A stretch of DNA of 32,754 nt from a bacterium (GTDB lineage Bacteria; Pseudomonadota; Alphaproteobacteria; Acetobacterales; Acetobacteraceae): positions 1 to 32,754 of the forward strand of contig JAMFRO010000096.1 of NCBI GenBank assembly GCA_026224825.1, given 5' to 3'. The notes beneath the pieces are model-generated. The model was not told where the DNA came from. It worked only from the letters and a program-made list of their open reading frames with translations, and did no database searches. The position numbers and the translations under genes are program-made. The stretch's first letter is position 1; every line of letters starts with the position of its first letter. Shown here one piece after another: positions 15,248 to 25,057 of this stretch.

Positions 15248-15717
15248 GCTGTTGCACTCCACTGCTGGGTTGGTCTTGCTGCCGCTCTAGGTCGCGGAGC
15301 GCCTCCTGCTTGTCATGGTTCAGGGGCGCCCGTTTCCCAACAGCCAATGCCATTGTCCTGGGGGGATGGCAATCCTGCCCCCGTGCCGGGTGGCAACCAC
15401 AGGTTTAGTTGTGGGCCTGGTTCAGACCTGTCCCGGTAGAGGTGCCGGCATGGGCGGCTGCGTACCGAAGCGTTTAATGGCTGGTCCGCACGGAAGCCGT
15501 TTGCGCATTCAATCAATTAATTCTGTTACAAAACATCCGGAAAATACGAAAGTCACGCTGCTGCTGCCATGCGGAATGGAATCCAGCTTAATTTCCGGTG
15601 GCTGCTTGTTCATGCGTTCTTGCACCGAAAGCCGTTTCGGAGGAAGCTTCTTGCGAACGTTACTGTAATGTTGCTCGCTTGCCGGTGATCGCGAGCCTCT
15701 CCTTTTAGGAAAAGCCC
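15248..15717. promoter_or_regulatory. Intergenic region between divergent neuB and the giant Hint protein gene
   Basis: About 470 bp without a convincing gene; it must carry the promoters of both flanking genes, but I cannot pin down a clear -35/-10 pair. Visible items are a near-perfect 15-bp palindrome ACGTTACTGTAATGT (15657-15671, one mismatched pair) about 46 bp ahead of the giant gene's ATG, an AT-rich patch around 15507-15550, and small hairpins around 15345-15420. AGGA (15708-15711) serves as ribosome site for the gene at 15718. The palindrome is a possible operator. Confidence 0.35.
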
Positions 15718-18700
15718 ATGTCTTCAAGCAACTGGAACGGCAACACGGGTAATTGGAATGACGGCACGCAATGGACCGGCGGCATTCCAGGCCCCGGCGA
15801 CGATGCGATTTTCAACACCGGCAGCAGCTTTACCGTCACGTTTGACAGTACCGATCAGATCGACACCGTGGACGGCTATGTCAGCACCGCAACCTTTGCG
15901 GTTACAGGCGGGGATCTGCAAACCGGACGTTGGGACTGGGCCGGGGCGTTCGATCTTTCCGGCGGCACGCTGGATATTACCGGCATCTACCCGGTATGGA
16001 GCGGTTCTGCCTCCTTCAGCGGCGGCGAGCTGATCGTCGGCTCCGGCAGCGGCTACCCCGCCATTTTTGAGGTGGGGCTGACGCAGAGCGGCGGCACCAT
16101 CGATATTACCGCGGGCACACTGGATGTGGAGGGCTCGTCCTCCCTGCTGGACGGCAGTTTTACCGGCGCCGGGGTGCTGGACATCGTCTCCAGCGCCAGT
16201 GCCACATTCGGCACCCAAATCGCGCTGAACGTGCAGGAGGTGTCGCTGGGCAGCGAAGCCGCTGTGACGCTCACCCCCGGCACAAGCGGCACACAGAACT
16301 ATATCTATGACGGCAATTTCTTCGCCGGGCTGGATTCCACGCTGAACAGCGCCGGGCAGACATTCAGCCTCGGGGCGAGCGGCAGCGGGACTTTTGCCGG
16401 CACGTTCAGCGGCGGTGGAATTCTGGATGTGGCCGGGTTGTACGATCTCGGCGGGCTGGCGGTGACGGGCGCTGGTGGCGAGGTCATCATCCTGGGCAAG
16501 GCGTTGCAGGACAGCAGCAATGTCACACTCGGGGTGGGTGCTACCGATAATGACCTGCTGGAGATCGCCCAGGGTGCCACTTATGACAATGTTGGTGAAA
16601 GCTCGATTACCGGCAACAGCCTGAGTGCTGTGGATGTGGAAGGGGTTTTCATCGCCAACGCGCCGGCCGCCACCACCTCCATCGATGTTGAGTATTTTAC
16701 CCTGGGCGCCACCGGCACGCTGCTGGCCCTGGGCAATGCGAATCTTGATATAGAAGGGGAAGGCACCGGTGCTGGCGGGCTGCTGCTGGGCAGTGTCGGC
16801 GGCAGCGGCACACTGCAGATCGGCAACAATGAGGATCTCAGCGTCGGCGGTTCGTCGCTGGATGTGGCGCATCTGCTGATCGGCTCCTTTGGCGCCCAGC
16901 CGGGTGAAATCCTGCTGACCGCGGCGCTGGATTATGAAGGCCAGTTGGTCGATGGCAGCGGCACGATCGACACCAATGGCTTTGTCTTCACGCTGGGCCG
17001 GGGCACCACCGGCACGCTGGCCAATATCGTGGATGGCGGCGGCACGCTGCTGCTGACGGGCGCGCTGGAGCTGAGCGGGGCGAGCATCAGCGGGGCTGAA
17101 CTGCTGGTGACCGGCCTGGCCTATGCCAGCCCAGGCTATGTCTATCTCGGCACGGCGGGGAAAACGAGCGAGATCAGCATCGGCAGCACCGGCACGTATG
17201 AGCTCGGCAATTCGAACGGCGTGTATGATGAAACGACCGGTGCGGGCATCATCGATAATGCCGGGCTGATTGAGCTATCCGACGGCGCGCCTTACAGCGC
17301 GCCGGCATTCTACGAGGTGAATTTCACCAATAGCGGCACGCTGGATATCAAGCTCGGGGAGCTGGAATTATACCTCGGCAGCGCCACGCTGGGCGGAACA
17401 ATCGATGGCTCCGGCACGTTGTGGCTGGATGGCGATACGGTGACAATGCTCGCCGGGTTGGAGCTCGACCCCGCCTATCTGACCTGGAACGGCGCGCATA
17501 TTACTTTGGCGGCTGATCTGTTCTATGGCGGTACGCTGCTGGCGGCCACCAGCACCACCATCAACACCGAGGGCCATACATTCTCCGTTGTGGCGGGCGC
17601 GCTGGATGCTGTGGTGACGGGCGGCGGCACGGTGGTAATCGCAGGGGAGGTGAACGGCGGTGCCAGCGGCTATAATGGCGGCGCGATCGTGCTCGAAGGT
17701 AGCGGCACCACTTTGCTCGACGAATCCATTTTCAACGCGAATGCCGGCGGGCTGGTGCTGGGCGAGACAGCCACGGACAGCGCCACACTCAGCATCACCA
17801 GCGATGCGCAATATATCATTTCGGATACCGCGGGCATCGGCTCGCAAGCCGGCACCAACAGCAGCATCGTCAACGACGGTACGTTTCAACTGGCCAGCAT
17901 CTATCCGCTGGGGCCGGCTGTTGTGGTTACGGCCGGCACGTTCGATAATCTGGGGACGATTTTCGACAGCACGGGCGCGCTCGAATTCGTCACCAGCCTG
18001 GTGAATGACGGGCTGATCGATGTGTCGCAGCAATTACAGATCAGCGGCAATGTCAACGCCGATGCCGGCAGCACCGGGACATTCGTGATCGGCGATGGCG
18101 CCACGCTCGGCTTTACCGGCGCCATCCTCACCAATCCGGTGCCGGCCAGCCTGGTCGCGGCGAGCCAGATCATCAGTTTTGCTGGTAGCACGGGTGAGCT
18201 GAGCATCGAAAATCCGGCGCTGTTTGCCGGGACCATCGAAGGTTTTGCCGCGGGCGACATTATCAATGTCGGCGTAGTGCCGGATTCCACCGGGGCGCCC
18301 AATACGTTCAGCTATGGCGATAATGTTCTGACACTGCTCTCCGTCACTGAGATCAGCGTGGGCAACTACGAGACCTTGGCCGTGGGCACGCTGGCGCTGC
18401 CGGATATCGACCCGGCCGATCTGCAATTGTTCTGGAACAATGTGAATGGCGGGACGGATATAGAATTATCCAACCCTGCCATCGGCGATGCGCCGGTGTT
18501 CGATGGCGATGTCTATAATTCCACCTGGACCGGGGCGGCCGGTAACGATTGGAATGTTCCGGCGGATTGGGACACGCAATATTACGATGCCGGTTCATCG
18601 GTCAATCCGCAGTATGAAAATGTCGTGCCGTTCCAGGGCTATGACATCGTCCTGCCGGCGGCGCTGACGCTGACTTACAGCGCCACCTCGACATCGACGG

Positions 18701-21700
18701 GTGAATTCACCGCGACCAATTTTGAAGGCGCACAGGGCTCGATATTTGACATGACCGGCGGCACGCTGGCGGTAAGCTACGGGTTTTACGATAGCGGGCT
18801 GGTTGATCTGACCGGCGGCACGCTGGATAATATCAGCGGCGGTGATTATGCTTTCATCGGCACGCTCGATCTGGGAGCCGCCGGTGATCTGCAGGTGGAT
18901 GACGGGACGCTGGATCTTTCCGCCAATGGCTCTAGTTTCTATGACACCACCAACACCATCGCCGGCACTTTGTCCGGTGAAGGTCAGATCAACCTGATCG
19001 GCGGCACCTATGCCATCGCGGCATCGGCGGATCTGGCGGTGGCGACGCTGGCGGCCGGGGCGAATTCCCTCCTCCTCGAAGGCAATCAGATTTTCCATGG
19101 CCAGGAGCTGATCAACACCGCCCAGTTCGACCTCAATGGCTTTGATCTGCTGCTGCCCGAGGCTTCGCTGCTTGCGCTCACCGCTGGTACGGTTTTCGGC
19201 GGCGGGACAATCACCGTGGCGGGCTCGGCCGATCTCGGCGGGCTGATTACCGGCAATGGCACGGAGATCCTCATCACCGGCACGGCGCAAACCGGCTATG
19301 CTGCGGTTGAGCTCGGCACACTGCTGGCCAGCAGTGATATCACCTCCTCCATCGTCGTGGCGCAGGGCGGCACGTATTTCAACCCGGCCTTCATCGAGCC
19401 GACCGGAGGATGGTCCGGCACGCTGGTGAACAATGGCTATATCGCCCAGACCAGCCCGGAGACGCCCTATGACGAGATCGGGCAACAGGAGCAGCTCGGC
19501 CTCTTCATCAACAACGCGACTGGCACGCTGAATATCGAAGCCGGCAATATGGTGTTCTACCTCGGCTCGGCCGTGCTGGAGGGGCTGATAGAAGGGGCGG
19601 GCACGTTCGAACTCTCCGATGAGACCGCAACCTTGTTCGCAGCGGCCACGCTTGACGTTGACAATGTCGTGCTCTCCAGCACCACAATCACGCTGGAGGG
19701 GTCTCAGACCTATGCCGGCACATTCGATTTCTCCTTCGGCGATATCGATACCAATGGCGATACGCTGGCACTGGGCGTGGAGACCGGCGGCGAAGAAAAT
19801 AAAAACGGATTCGTGGGCGAAGGCGCGTTGGAGGGCAATGTCAGCGGCGGCGGCGAGCTGCAGTTGGACGGCGGTTATTTCATCTCAGGCCTGACGCTTA
19901 CCGGCGCAGGCACATCGCTGGTCGATGAGCATTATATCCAGATCGGCAGTGGCGGGCTGCAGATTGGCCTCGCCAGCACCGATACCACCTCCGCCACCAT
20001 CACCTCCGGGGCCGAGGCCGATTTTGTTGCGGCCGGCAATATTGCCGGTACCGGACTGCTGCTCAATGCCGGGCTGCTGGCGGATTCAGCGACAGCTCTG
20101 GCACAGATCGACGTCTCCACCTTCATCAGCACCGGCACCATCGATGCGGTTTACGGCGAGCTGCTGGTGGAGGATTCCTCGGCCGTCATCGGCGGGTTGG
20201 TAACCGGTGCGGGCGAATTTTATGTCGACAGCCTGGGCACGCTTACTTTTGCCGCCGGGGTCACGCTTGATGTGGGTTCCCTCGCCTTGACAGAGGGTGT
20301 GGTGCAGCTTGACGGCAATATCACCTATGCCGGCGATCTCATCGATTTCAACCCGACGCTGAACACCAATGGTTTCGATCTGGATCTGACCGGTGACGGC
20401 ACGCTGGCGGGCTATATTCTGGGCGGCGGTGCCGTCACCGTCGCAGGCGCGCTGTATGCCACCTCCACCGAGCTTTGGGCGGCGAATACCACGCTCGATG
20501 TCACCGGCAGTCTGGAGCTTACCGGGCCGCTCTATGCCGGCTCCACCAATGCCAGCGGCGCCGGGGCGCAGCTCGATATCGGTTCCACCGGCACGCTGAA
20601 CCTGGCGGTGGATGGCTTCATCGGCACGGTCGGTATCTATGATAATCTGACCATCGACAATGCCGGGCTGATCGAGAAAACCGGCGCACTCGGCGTTACC
20701 AGCATCGCTTCCGGCATGTTCATCAATACCGGAACGATATTGAACGACCCTGGTACCATCGACATTCTTGGCACGCTGGTGAACAACGGCACGGTGTTGG
20801 AGGAGGCCGGCGGCAGCATCATCTTCGGCAGCATCGCAGGCACGGGTGTGATCATCGACGATCCCTCCGCCATTACCTTCACAGGTGCTGTGGCCGCGGG
20901 CCAGACGGTCAGCATCACCGGTGCGGGCGGTACGCTGGTGCTGCAGGATGTGACCCAGTTCCAGGGCATCATCGCCGGGTTCCAGCCGGGGGATATCATC
21001 GACCTTACGAATATCGCCCCAGGCGCGATTACCGGCGATCGTTTTGCGGATGGCGTGCTGACATTGGATGATGCGGCCGGGAATATCGAGCTGACCTTCG
21101 CCAGCGAGGGTGTTACCGGCAATCCGTTCAGCTTCGGTACGGATGGTTCCCTGGGCAGCTATATCACCACCGAGCAGGCTTTATGCTTTCTGGCCGGTAC
21201 GCGCATTCTCACCATGGATGGCGAAAAGCCGGTGGAGGATCTGGCCATCGGGGATCTGCTGGTGACGCGCTTTGGCGGTATTCAGCCGGTGAAATGGATC
21301 GGGCGGCAATCCTACGACTCCCGGTTTATCCTGAAAAATCCCGAGAAGATCCCGGTTTTGATTGCCGCCGGTGCGCTGGGCGACGGTTTGCCGGCGCGCG
21401 GCCTGTATGTCTCGCCCGGCCATTCCGTGTTGCTGGGCGAGGTGCTGGTTCTGGCGCATACGCTGGTCAATGGCATTACCATAACCCAGCCGCAGCCTGC
21501 CGGGCTGGTTGCGTATTTTAATATCGACTTCGGAACGCATGATTGCGTGCTGGCCGAAGGCATCTGGGCGGAGAGCTATGCCGATGCGCCCGGTCAGCGT
21601 GCGCAATTCCATAATGCCGCGGAATTTGCGGCACTCTATCCGGATGACGAGCCAGCCGAGCAGCTCGTGCTCTGCGCCGCGCGGCCGGAATATGGCGCGG

Positions 21701-22074
21701 CTCTGGGTGCGGCGCTGCGCCCCGTGGCGGCGCGCACCGCGGCCGGGTTGGAAATAGGCGAGATCCGCGGGTATATCGACATCATCACCCCGGGTGAGAT
21801 CGCCGGCTGGGCCATAGACCATGCGCATCCGGCACTGCCACTGGTGCTGGAAATCCGGCTCGGTGACCGCGTGCTGGCCAATGTGCTGGCCTGTGACTAC
21901 CGGGGCGATCTGGCGGAGGCAGGGATGGGCCGTGGGCGTTGTGCCTTCAGCTTCGCGCCGCCGCAGGCTTTATCCGCCGGGGAGCTGATGCGTTTGCAGG
22001 TCGTCGCACCCGATGGGACGGCGCTGAGCCTGACCAGCGCCTGCCATGCGGCGATGCGCCACAAGGCTGCCTGA
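15718..22074 (+). CDS. Giant beta-helix-like repeat protein with C-terminal Hint domain
   Basis: A 2118-residue protein, rich in Gly, Thr, Ser, Leu and Asp, with many short repeats around GGTLD and GSGTL that suggest a long beta-helix passenger as in autotransporters. Two related halves are visible: each opens with a W-rich motif (NWNGNTGNWNDG at 5-16; STWTGAAGNDWN at 935-946) and each closes with an xGxIxGFxxGDIIxx block (about 830-850 and 1745-1765). Residues ~1823-1960 form a Hint (hedgehog/intein) domain: Cys1823 in CFLAGTRI, VEDLAIGDLL, SPGHSVLL (His1902) and HDCVLAEGIWAESY. Residues ~2018-2118 (GYIDIITPGEIAGWAID onward) resemble an appendage seen in Acetobacteraceae surface proteins. 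There is no signal peptide, no RTX nonapeptide and no outer-membrane barrel. It is likely an exported adhesin-like protein whose tail is processed at Cys1823; the export route is unclear. Confidence 0.85.
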   Translation: MSSSNWNGNTGNWNDGTQWTGGIPGPGDDAIFNTGSSFTVTFDSTDQIDTVDGYVSTATFAVTGGDLQTGRWDWAGAFDLSGGTLDITGIYPVWSGSASFSGGELIVGSGSGYPAIFEVGLTQSGGTIDITAGTLDVEGSSSLLDGSFTGAGVLDIVSSASATFGTQIALNVQEVSLGSEAAVTLTPGTSGTQNYIYDGNFFAGLDSTLNSAGQTFSLGASGSGTFAGTFSGGGILDVAGLYDLGGLAVTGAGGEVIILGKALQDSSNVTLGVGATDNDLLEIAQGATYDNVGESSITGNSLSAVDVEGVFIANAPAATTSIDVEYFTLGATGTLLALGNANLDIEGEGTGAGGLLLGSVGGSGTLQIGNNEDLSVGGSSLDVAHLLIGSFGAQPGEILLTAALDYEGQLVDGSGTIDTNGFVFTLGRGTTGTLANIVDGGGTLLLTGALELSGASISGAELLVTGLAYASPGYVYLGTAGKTSEISIGSTGTYELGNSNGVYDETTGAGIIDNAGLIELSDGAPYSAPAFYEVNFTNSGTLDIKLGELELYLGSATLGGTIDGSGTLWLDGDTVTMLAGLELDPAYLTWNGAHITLAADLFYGGTLLAATSTTINTEGHTFSVVAGALDAVVTGGGTVVIAGEVNGGASGYNGGAIVLEGSGTTLLDESIFNANAGGLVLGETATDSATLSITSDAQYIISDTAGIGSQAGTNSSIVNDGTFQLASIYPLGPAVVVTAGTFDNLGTIFDSTGALEFVTSLVNDGLIDVSQQLQISGNVNADAGSTGTFVIGDGATLGFTGAILTNPVPASLVAASQIISFAGSTGELSIENPALFAGTIEGFAAGDIINVGVVPDSTGAPNTFSYGDNVLTLLSVTEISVGNYETLAVGTLALPDIDPADLQLFWNNVNGGTDIELSNPAIGDAPVFDGDVYNSTWTGAAGNDWNVPADWDTQYYDAGSSVNPQYENVVPFQGYDIVLPAALTLTYSATSTSTGEFTATNFEGAQGSIFDMTGGTLAVSYGFYDSGLVDLTGGTLDNISGGDYAFIGTLDLGAAGDLQVDDGTLDLSANGSSFYDTTNTIAGTLSGEGQINLIGGTYAIAASADLAVATLAAGANSLLLEGNQIFHGQELINTAQFDLNGFDLLLPEASLLALTAGTVFGGGTITVAGSADLGGLITGNGTEILITGTAQTGYAAVELGTLLASSDITSSIVVAQGGTYFNPAFIEPTGGWSGTLVNNGYIAQTSPETPYDEIGQQEQLGLFINNATGTLNIEAGNMVFYLGSAVLEGLIEGAGTFELSDETATLFAAATLDVDNVVLSSTTITLEGSQTYAGTFDFSFGDIDTNGDTLALGVETGGEENKNGFVGEGALEGNVSGGGELQLDGGYFISGLTLTGAGTSLVDEHYIQIGSGGLQIGLASTDTTSATITSGAEADFVAAGNIAGTGLLLNAGLLADSATALAQIDVSTFISTGTIDAVYGELLVEDSSAVIGGLVTGAGEFYVDSLGTLTFAAGVTLDVGSLALTEGVVQLDGNITYAGDLIDFNPTLNTNGFDLDLTGDGTLAGYILGGGAVTVAGALYATSTELWAANTTLDVTGSLELTGPLYAGSTNASGAGAQLDIGSTGTLNLAVDGFIGTVGIYDNLTIDNAGLIEKTGALGVTSIASGMFINTGTILNDPGTIDILGTLVNNGTVLEEAGGSIIFGSIAGTGVIIDDPSAITFTGAVAAGQTVSITGAGGTLVLQDVTQFQGIIAGFQPGDIIDLTNIAPGAITGDRFADGVLTLDDAAGNIELTFASEGVTGNPFSFGTDGSLGSYITTEQALCFLAGTRILTMDGEKPVEDLAIGDLLVTRFGGIQPVKWIGRQSYDSRFILKNPEKIPVLIAAGALGDGLPARGLYVSPGHSVLLGEVLVLAHTLVNGITITQPQPAGLVAYFNIDFGTHDCVLAEGIWAESYADAPGQRAQFHNAAEFAALYPDDEPAEQLVLCAARPEYGAALGAALRPVAARTAAGLEIGEIRGYIDIITPGEIAGWAIDHAHPALPLVLEIRLGDRVLANVLACDYRGDLAEAGMGRGRCAFSFAPPQALSAGELMRLQVVAPDGTALSLTSACHAAMRHKAA

Positions 22075-22175
22075 TACGCCTGCGCCAGACCGGGCATACT
22101 CCCATCTGGGAATATACCCGGAAGTTCGCCTGGGTGATGTTGCCTGGTAAGAGGCACATCAAAGGGCAGGAACGG

Positions 22176-22982
22176 ATGGATTTGCAGTTCAAGGGACGGC
22201 GCGCGCTTGTAACGGGCAGCAGCAGCGGGATTGGCGAGGCCATTGCCCGCATGCTGGCGCAGGAGGGTGCGGCCGTGGTGGTGCATGGGCGGGACCGCGC
22301 CCGCGCTGAAAAGGTGGCCGCCGAGATCGGCGCCGCCGGTATCGCGCTGGGCGATCTCTCGACCGATGAAGGGGCGGCCAGCGTGCATGCGGCGGCGGTG
22401 AGCGCGCTGGGCGGCAATGTCGAGATTCTCATCAATAATGCCGGTGGCAGCTCGACCGGCAATACCACCAAGAGCCCGGCTGAGATTGCCATTGCGGATT
22501 GGCTCTCTAATTATAACGCCAATGCGCTGTCCTCGGTGCGGCTGGCGCAGTTGGCCATACCGGATATGGCCGCCGCGCGCTTCGGGCGGATCATCAACGT
22601 GTCCAGCGCCGTGGCGGTGCAGCCCAATAATCTGGGTTCGGATTATTCGGCGGCGAAATCGGCGCTGAATAATTTTACGGTCAGCCTGGCCGGCTCGCTG
22701 AGGGGGCAGGGTATTACGGTCAATACGGTCTCGCCCGGCATTATCATGGTGGATGGGCTGATCCGCTTCGCGCGTACGAAGTTTGGTGATCCGAATATGA
22801 GCATCGAGGACATCACCGCCCGGCTGGTGGCCGCGAAAGTGTTCGACCTGCCGCCGGCCGGCAGGTTGGGCACACCTGAGGATCTCGCCGTGGTCGTCTG
22901 CACGCTGGCGAGCCCGCGCTCCGGCTTCGTCACCGGCGCAAACTACCGCGTCGATGGCGGGCAGGTTCGCAGCCTCAACTGA
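22176..22982 (+). CDS. SDR family oxidoreductase
   Basis: A 268-residue classical SDR: LVTGSSSGIG (11-20), INNAG, SSAVAVQPNNLGSDYSAAK with catalytic Ser, Tyr and Lys, and C-terminal NYRVDGGQ. AGGA precedes the ATG at 22176 by five bases; longer frames run into the giant gene and are rejected. It leads a three-gene plus-strand row with a DapB-like dehydrogenase (11 bp later) and a PLP dehydratase. The 100 bp before it holds only a small TCCCA/TGGGA hairpin. The substrate is unknown; the group looks catabolic rather than glycan-related. Confidence 0.88.
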   Translation: MDLQFKGRRALVTGSSSGIGEAIARMLAQEGAAVVVHGRDRARAEKVAAEIGAAGIALGDLSTDEGAASVHAAAVSALGGNVEILINNAGGSSTGNTTKSPAEIAIADWLSNYNANALSSVRLAQLAIPDMAAARFGRIINVSSAVAVQPNNLGSDYSAAKSALNNFTVSLAGSLRGQGITVNTVSPGIIMVDGLIRFARTKFGDPNMSIEDITARLVAAKVFDLPPAGRLGTPEDLAVVVCTLASPRSGFVTGANYRVDGGQVRSLN

Positions 22983-22993
22983 AAGGAGCCGAA

Positions 22994-24046
22994 ATGTCCA
23001 AGAACAGCTATCGCGTCATCCAATGGGCCACCGGCACCGTGGGCAAGGCGTCTCTCAAATATTTCATCGAGAATCCGGTCATCGAGCTGGTTGGCGTGTA
23101 TGTCACTAACCCTGATAAATTCGGCGTGGATGCGGGCGATCTCGTCGGCCTGCCGAAAACCGGCATTCTGGCCACGAATGATGCCGAGGCGCTCATCGCC
23201 CTGGATGCCGATTGCGTGCTCTTCGCGGCAACCTCCGGCCCCGCTATACTTGACCCGATTTGCCGGCTGCTGGCCTCGGGCAAGAATGTCGTCTCCACGG
23301 CAGGTCCATTTTTGCCGAACAAATGGTTCGCGGCGGATGCGGAAAAGATCGAGGCGGCTTGCCGTGCCGGCAATAGCTCCTTCCATGGCTGCGGCATCCA
23401 TCCGGGCTTCTCGGGCGACCTGTTACCGCTGACCCTGGCCCGGTTGATGAACCGGATCGACTGCATCGAGGTGACGGAGATCATCGATAAATTGCGCAAT
23501 CCGATGATCTATACCGAGATCATGGGTTTTGGCGCCGACCCGGAAGAGCTGCTGGCCAACCCGCGCCGCTCGCCTGAGACGTATAAATATTTTTATTCCT
23601 CGATGGAGATGATCGCGACGGGTCTGGGCAAGGAGATCGAGAAGGTCACGGTGCGGCTCGAAGTGGCCAAGGCCAAAAACGATATCGTGCATCCGCATGG
23701 CGTGGTGAAGAAAGGCATGGTCGGCGGGCAGCATTATGAATGGACCGCCTGGGTCGAGGGTGCGCCGCTGATCGTATATCATTTCTACTGGCAGCTCGGC
23801 ACCGACCTCGACCCGCTCTGGGAAGAAGGCGAAGCGAAATATCGCGTCGTCATCAAGGGCGACCCGCCGCTGGAATGCCATCTGATGGGCGGCAAGGATG
23901 CGGATGGCCGCCACCCCTTCCTCGGCCTGCCCTGGACCGGGCTGGTGGGCTGCACTGTGGTGCCGCAGATATGCGACGCCCCGGCAGGCGTGATCTCGCA
24001 TCTCAACCTGGGTGTGGTGCAGCCGCGCGGGCTGGTGCGGCGGTAG
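22994..24046 (+). CDS. DapB-like NAD(P)-dependent dehydrogenase (diaminopentanoate dehydrogenase-like)
   Basis: A 350-residue protein with an N-terminal Rossmann fold (YRVIQWATGTVGKASLKYF, then GVYVTNPDKFGVDAGDL) and a dihydrodipicolinate-reductase-like second domain (HGCGIHPGFSGDLLP). Proteins of this shape are annotated as dihydrodipicolinate reductase-like or as 2,4-diaminopentanoate dehydrogenases, which oxidatively deaminate an amine. They are longer than true DapB (about 270 residues), so lysine biosynthesis is unlikely. AAAGGAG lies upstream of the ATG. Between an SDR and a PLP-dependent dehydratase, it may act in breakdown of an amino compound; this is inference. Confidence 0.78.
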   Translation: MSKNSYRVIQWATGTVGKASLKYFIENPVIELVGVYVTNPDKFGVDAGDLVGLPKTGILATNDAEALIALDADCVLFAATSGPAILDPICRLLASGKNVVSTAGPFLPNKWFAADAEKIEAACRAGNSSFHGCGIHPGFSGDLLPLTLARLMNRIDCIEVTEIIDKLRNPMIYTEIMGFGADPEELLANPRRSPETYKYFYSSMEMIATGLGKEIEKVTVRLEVAKAKNDIVHPHGVVKKGMVGGQHYEWTAWVEGAPLIVYHFYWQLGTDLDPLWEEGEAKYRVVIKGDPPLECHLMGGKDADGRHPFLGLPWTGLVGCTVVPQICDAPAGVISHLNLGVVQPRGLVRR

Positions 24047-24067
24047 CGCCATCTGTAATATGGCGGC

Positions 24068-25057
24068 ATGTTTGCCATAGATGCTGATGACGTGCGGTAT
24101 GCCGCGACGATGCTTGCCGGTGTCGCCGTGCGGACGCCGTTGCTGGAATACGCCGCACTGAACGAGATTGCCGGCCGGCGCGTGCTGGTAAAATTCGAAG
24201 GCGCGCAGCATACCGGCTCGTTCAAATTCCGGGGTGCGTATAACCGGCTGGCGCGGATTGAGGGAGCGGCCAAGGCAGCGGGGGTTGTCGCCTGGTCATC
24301 GGGCAATCATGCGCAGGGCGTGGCCGCGGCGGCCAGGTTGCTGGGTATGCCGGCGCTCATCGTGATGCCGGCGGATGCGCCCGCCATAAAGAAGGCAAAC
24401 ACCAAGGCGCTGGGCGCTGAGATTGTGCTGTATGACCGGCTGAGCGAATCCCGCGAGGAGATCGCAGCGGCGCTGGCGGCGGAGCGGGGCGCGATACAGG
24501 TGCCGCCCTTCAACGATCCCTTTATTATCGCCGGGCAAGGGACCGTCGGGTTGGAGATTTTGCAACAGGCGGAGGATGCCAAAGCGGCGCTCGGGCAGGT
24601 GCTCGTCTGTTGCGGTGGTGGCGGACTTACCGCCGGTGTGGCGACATTGGTGAAGGACGTAAATCCATCCATCGATGTTTACAGCGTCGAGCCCTCGGCC
24701 TTTGACGACACCGCGCGGTCCTTGCGCAGCGGCCAGCGCGAAATCGTCGCGAAGGGGGCCTCTTCCATCTGCGATGCATTGCTGACACCCACGCCGGGCG
24801 AGCTGACATTTCCCATCAACCAGGCGCTGCTCTCCGGCGGGCTGGCGGTGAGCGACGAACAGGTGAAGGCGGCGATGCGCTTCGCCTTCGAGACGCTCAA
24901 ACTTGTCATCGAACCGGGTGGGGCTGTTGCCTTGGCTGCGGTGTTACACGGTTTGGCCCCCGCGACCACGCTGGCAACAGCCGTGGTCGTATCAGGTGCC
25001 AATGTCGATCCCGCGCTCTACGCCGCCATATTGTCCGAAATTACATCGGCGGGGTGA
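24068..25057 (+). CDS. PLP-dependent threonine/serine dehydratase family protein
   Basis: A 329-residue fold-type II PLP enzyme. Lys53 in GSFKFRGAYN binds PLP; SSGNHAQG contacts the substrate carboxylate; CCGGGGLTAG is the phosphate-binding loop. There is no C-terminal ACT regulatory domain, so it belongs with short catabolic threonine dehydratases, serine racemases or EutB-like hydroxyectoine dehydratases rather than biosynthetic IlvA. It would release ammonia and a 2-oxo acid from a hydroxy-amino acid. It follows the DapB-like gene by 21 bp. Its last 17 bp overlap the 3' end of the convergent gene. Confidence 0.85.
   Translation: MFAIDADDVRYAATMLAGVAVRTPLLEYAALNEIAGRRVLVKFEGAQHTGSFKFRGAYNRLARIEGAAKAAGVVAWSSGNHAQGVAAAARLLGMPALIVMPADAPAIKKANTKALGAEIVLYDRLSESREEIAAALAAERGAIQVPPFNDPFIIAGQGTVGLEILQQAEDAKAALGQVLVCCGGGGLTAGVATLVKDVNPSIDVYSVEPSAFDDTARSLRSGQREIVAKGASSICDALLTPTPGELTFPINQALLSGGLAVSDEQVKAAMRFAFETLKLVIEPGGAVALAAVLHGLAPATTLATAVVVSGANVDPALYAAILSEITSAG

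Noticed and set aside
14384..15439. 351-codon plus-strand open frame opposite neuB
   Set aside because: Its translation is a GC-rich mirror of neuB, which has clear family motifs; no domain is recognisable in it.
15724..16872. Long minus-strand frames inside the giant gene (also 17368-18033 and 18595-19485)
   Set aside because: They come from the repetitive GC-rich coding sequence; the products are Arg/Ala-rich with no motifs, and the plus frame is open for 2118 codons.
15718..22074. Classical autotransporter or RTX adhesin
   Set aside because: No C-terminal outer-membrane barrel and no GGxGxD nonapeptide arrays; the C-terminus is a Hint domain.
22994..24046. Lysine-pathway dihydrodipicolinate reductase (dapB)
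   Set aside because: Too long by about 80 residues and in a catabolic-looking context.
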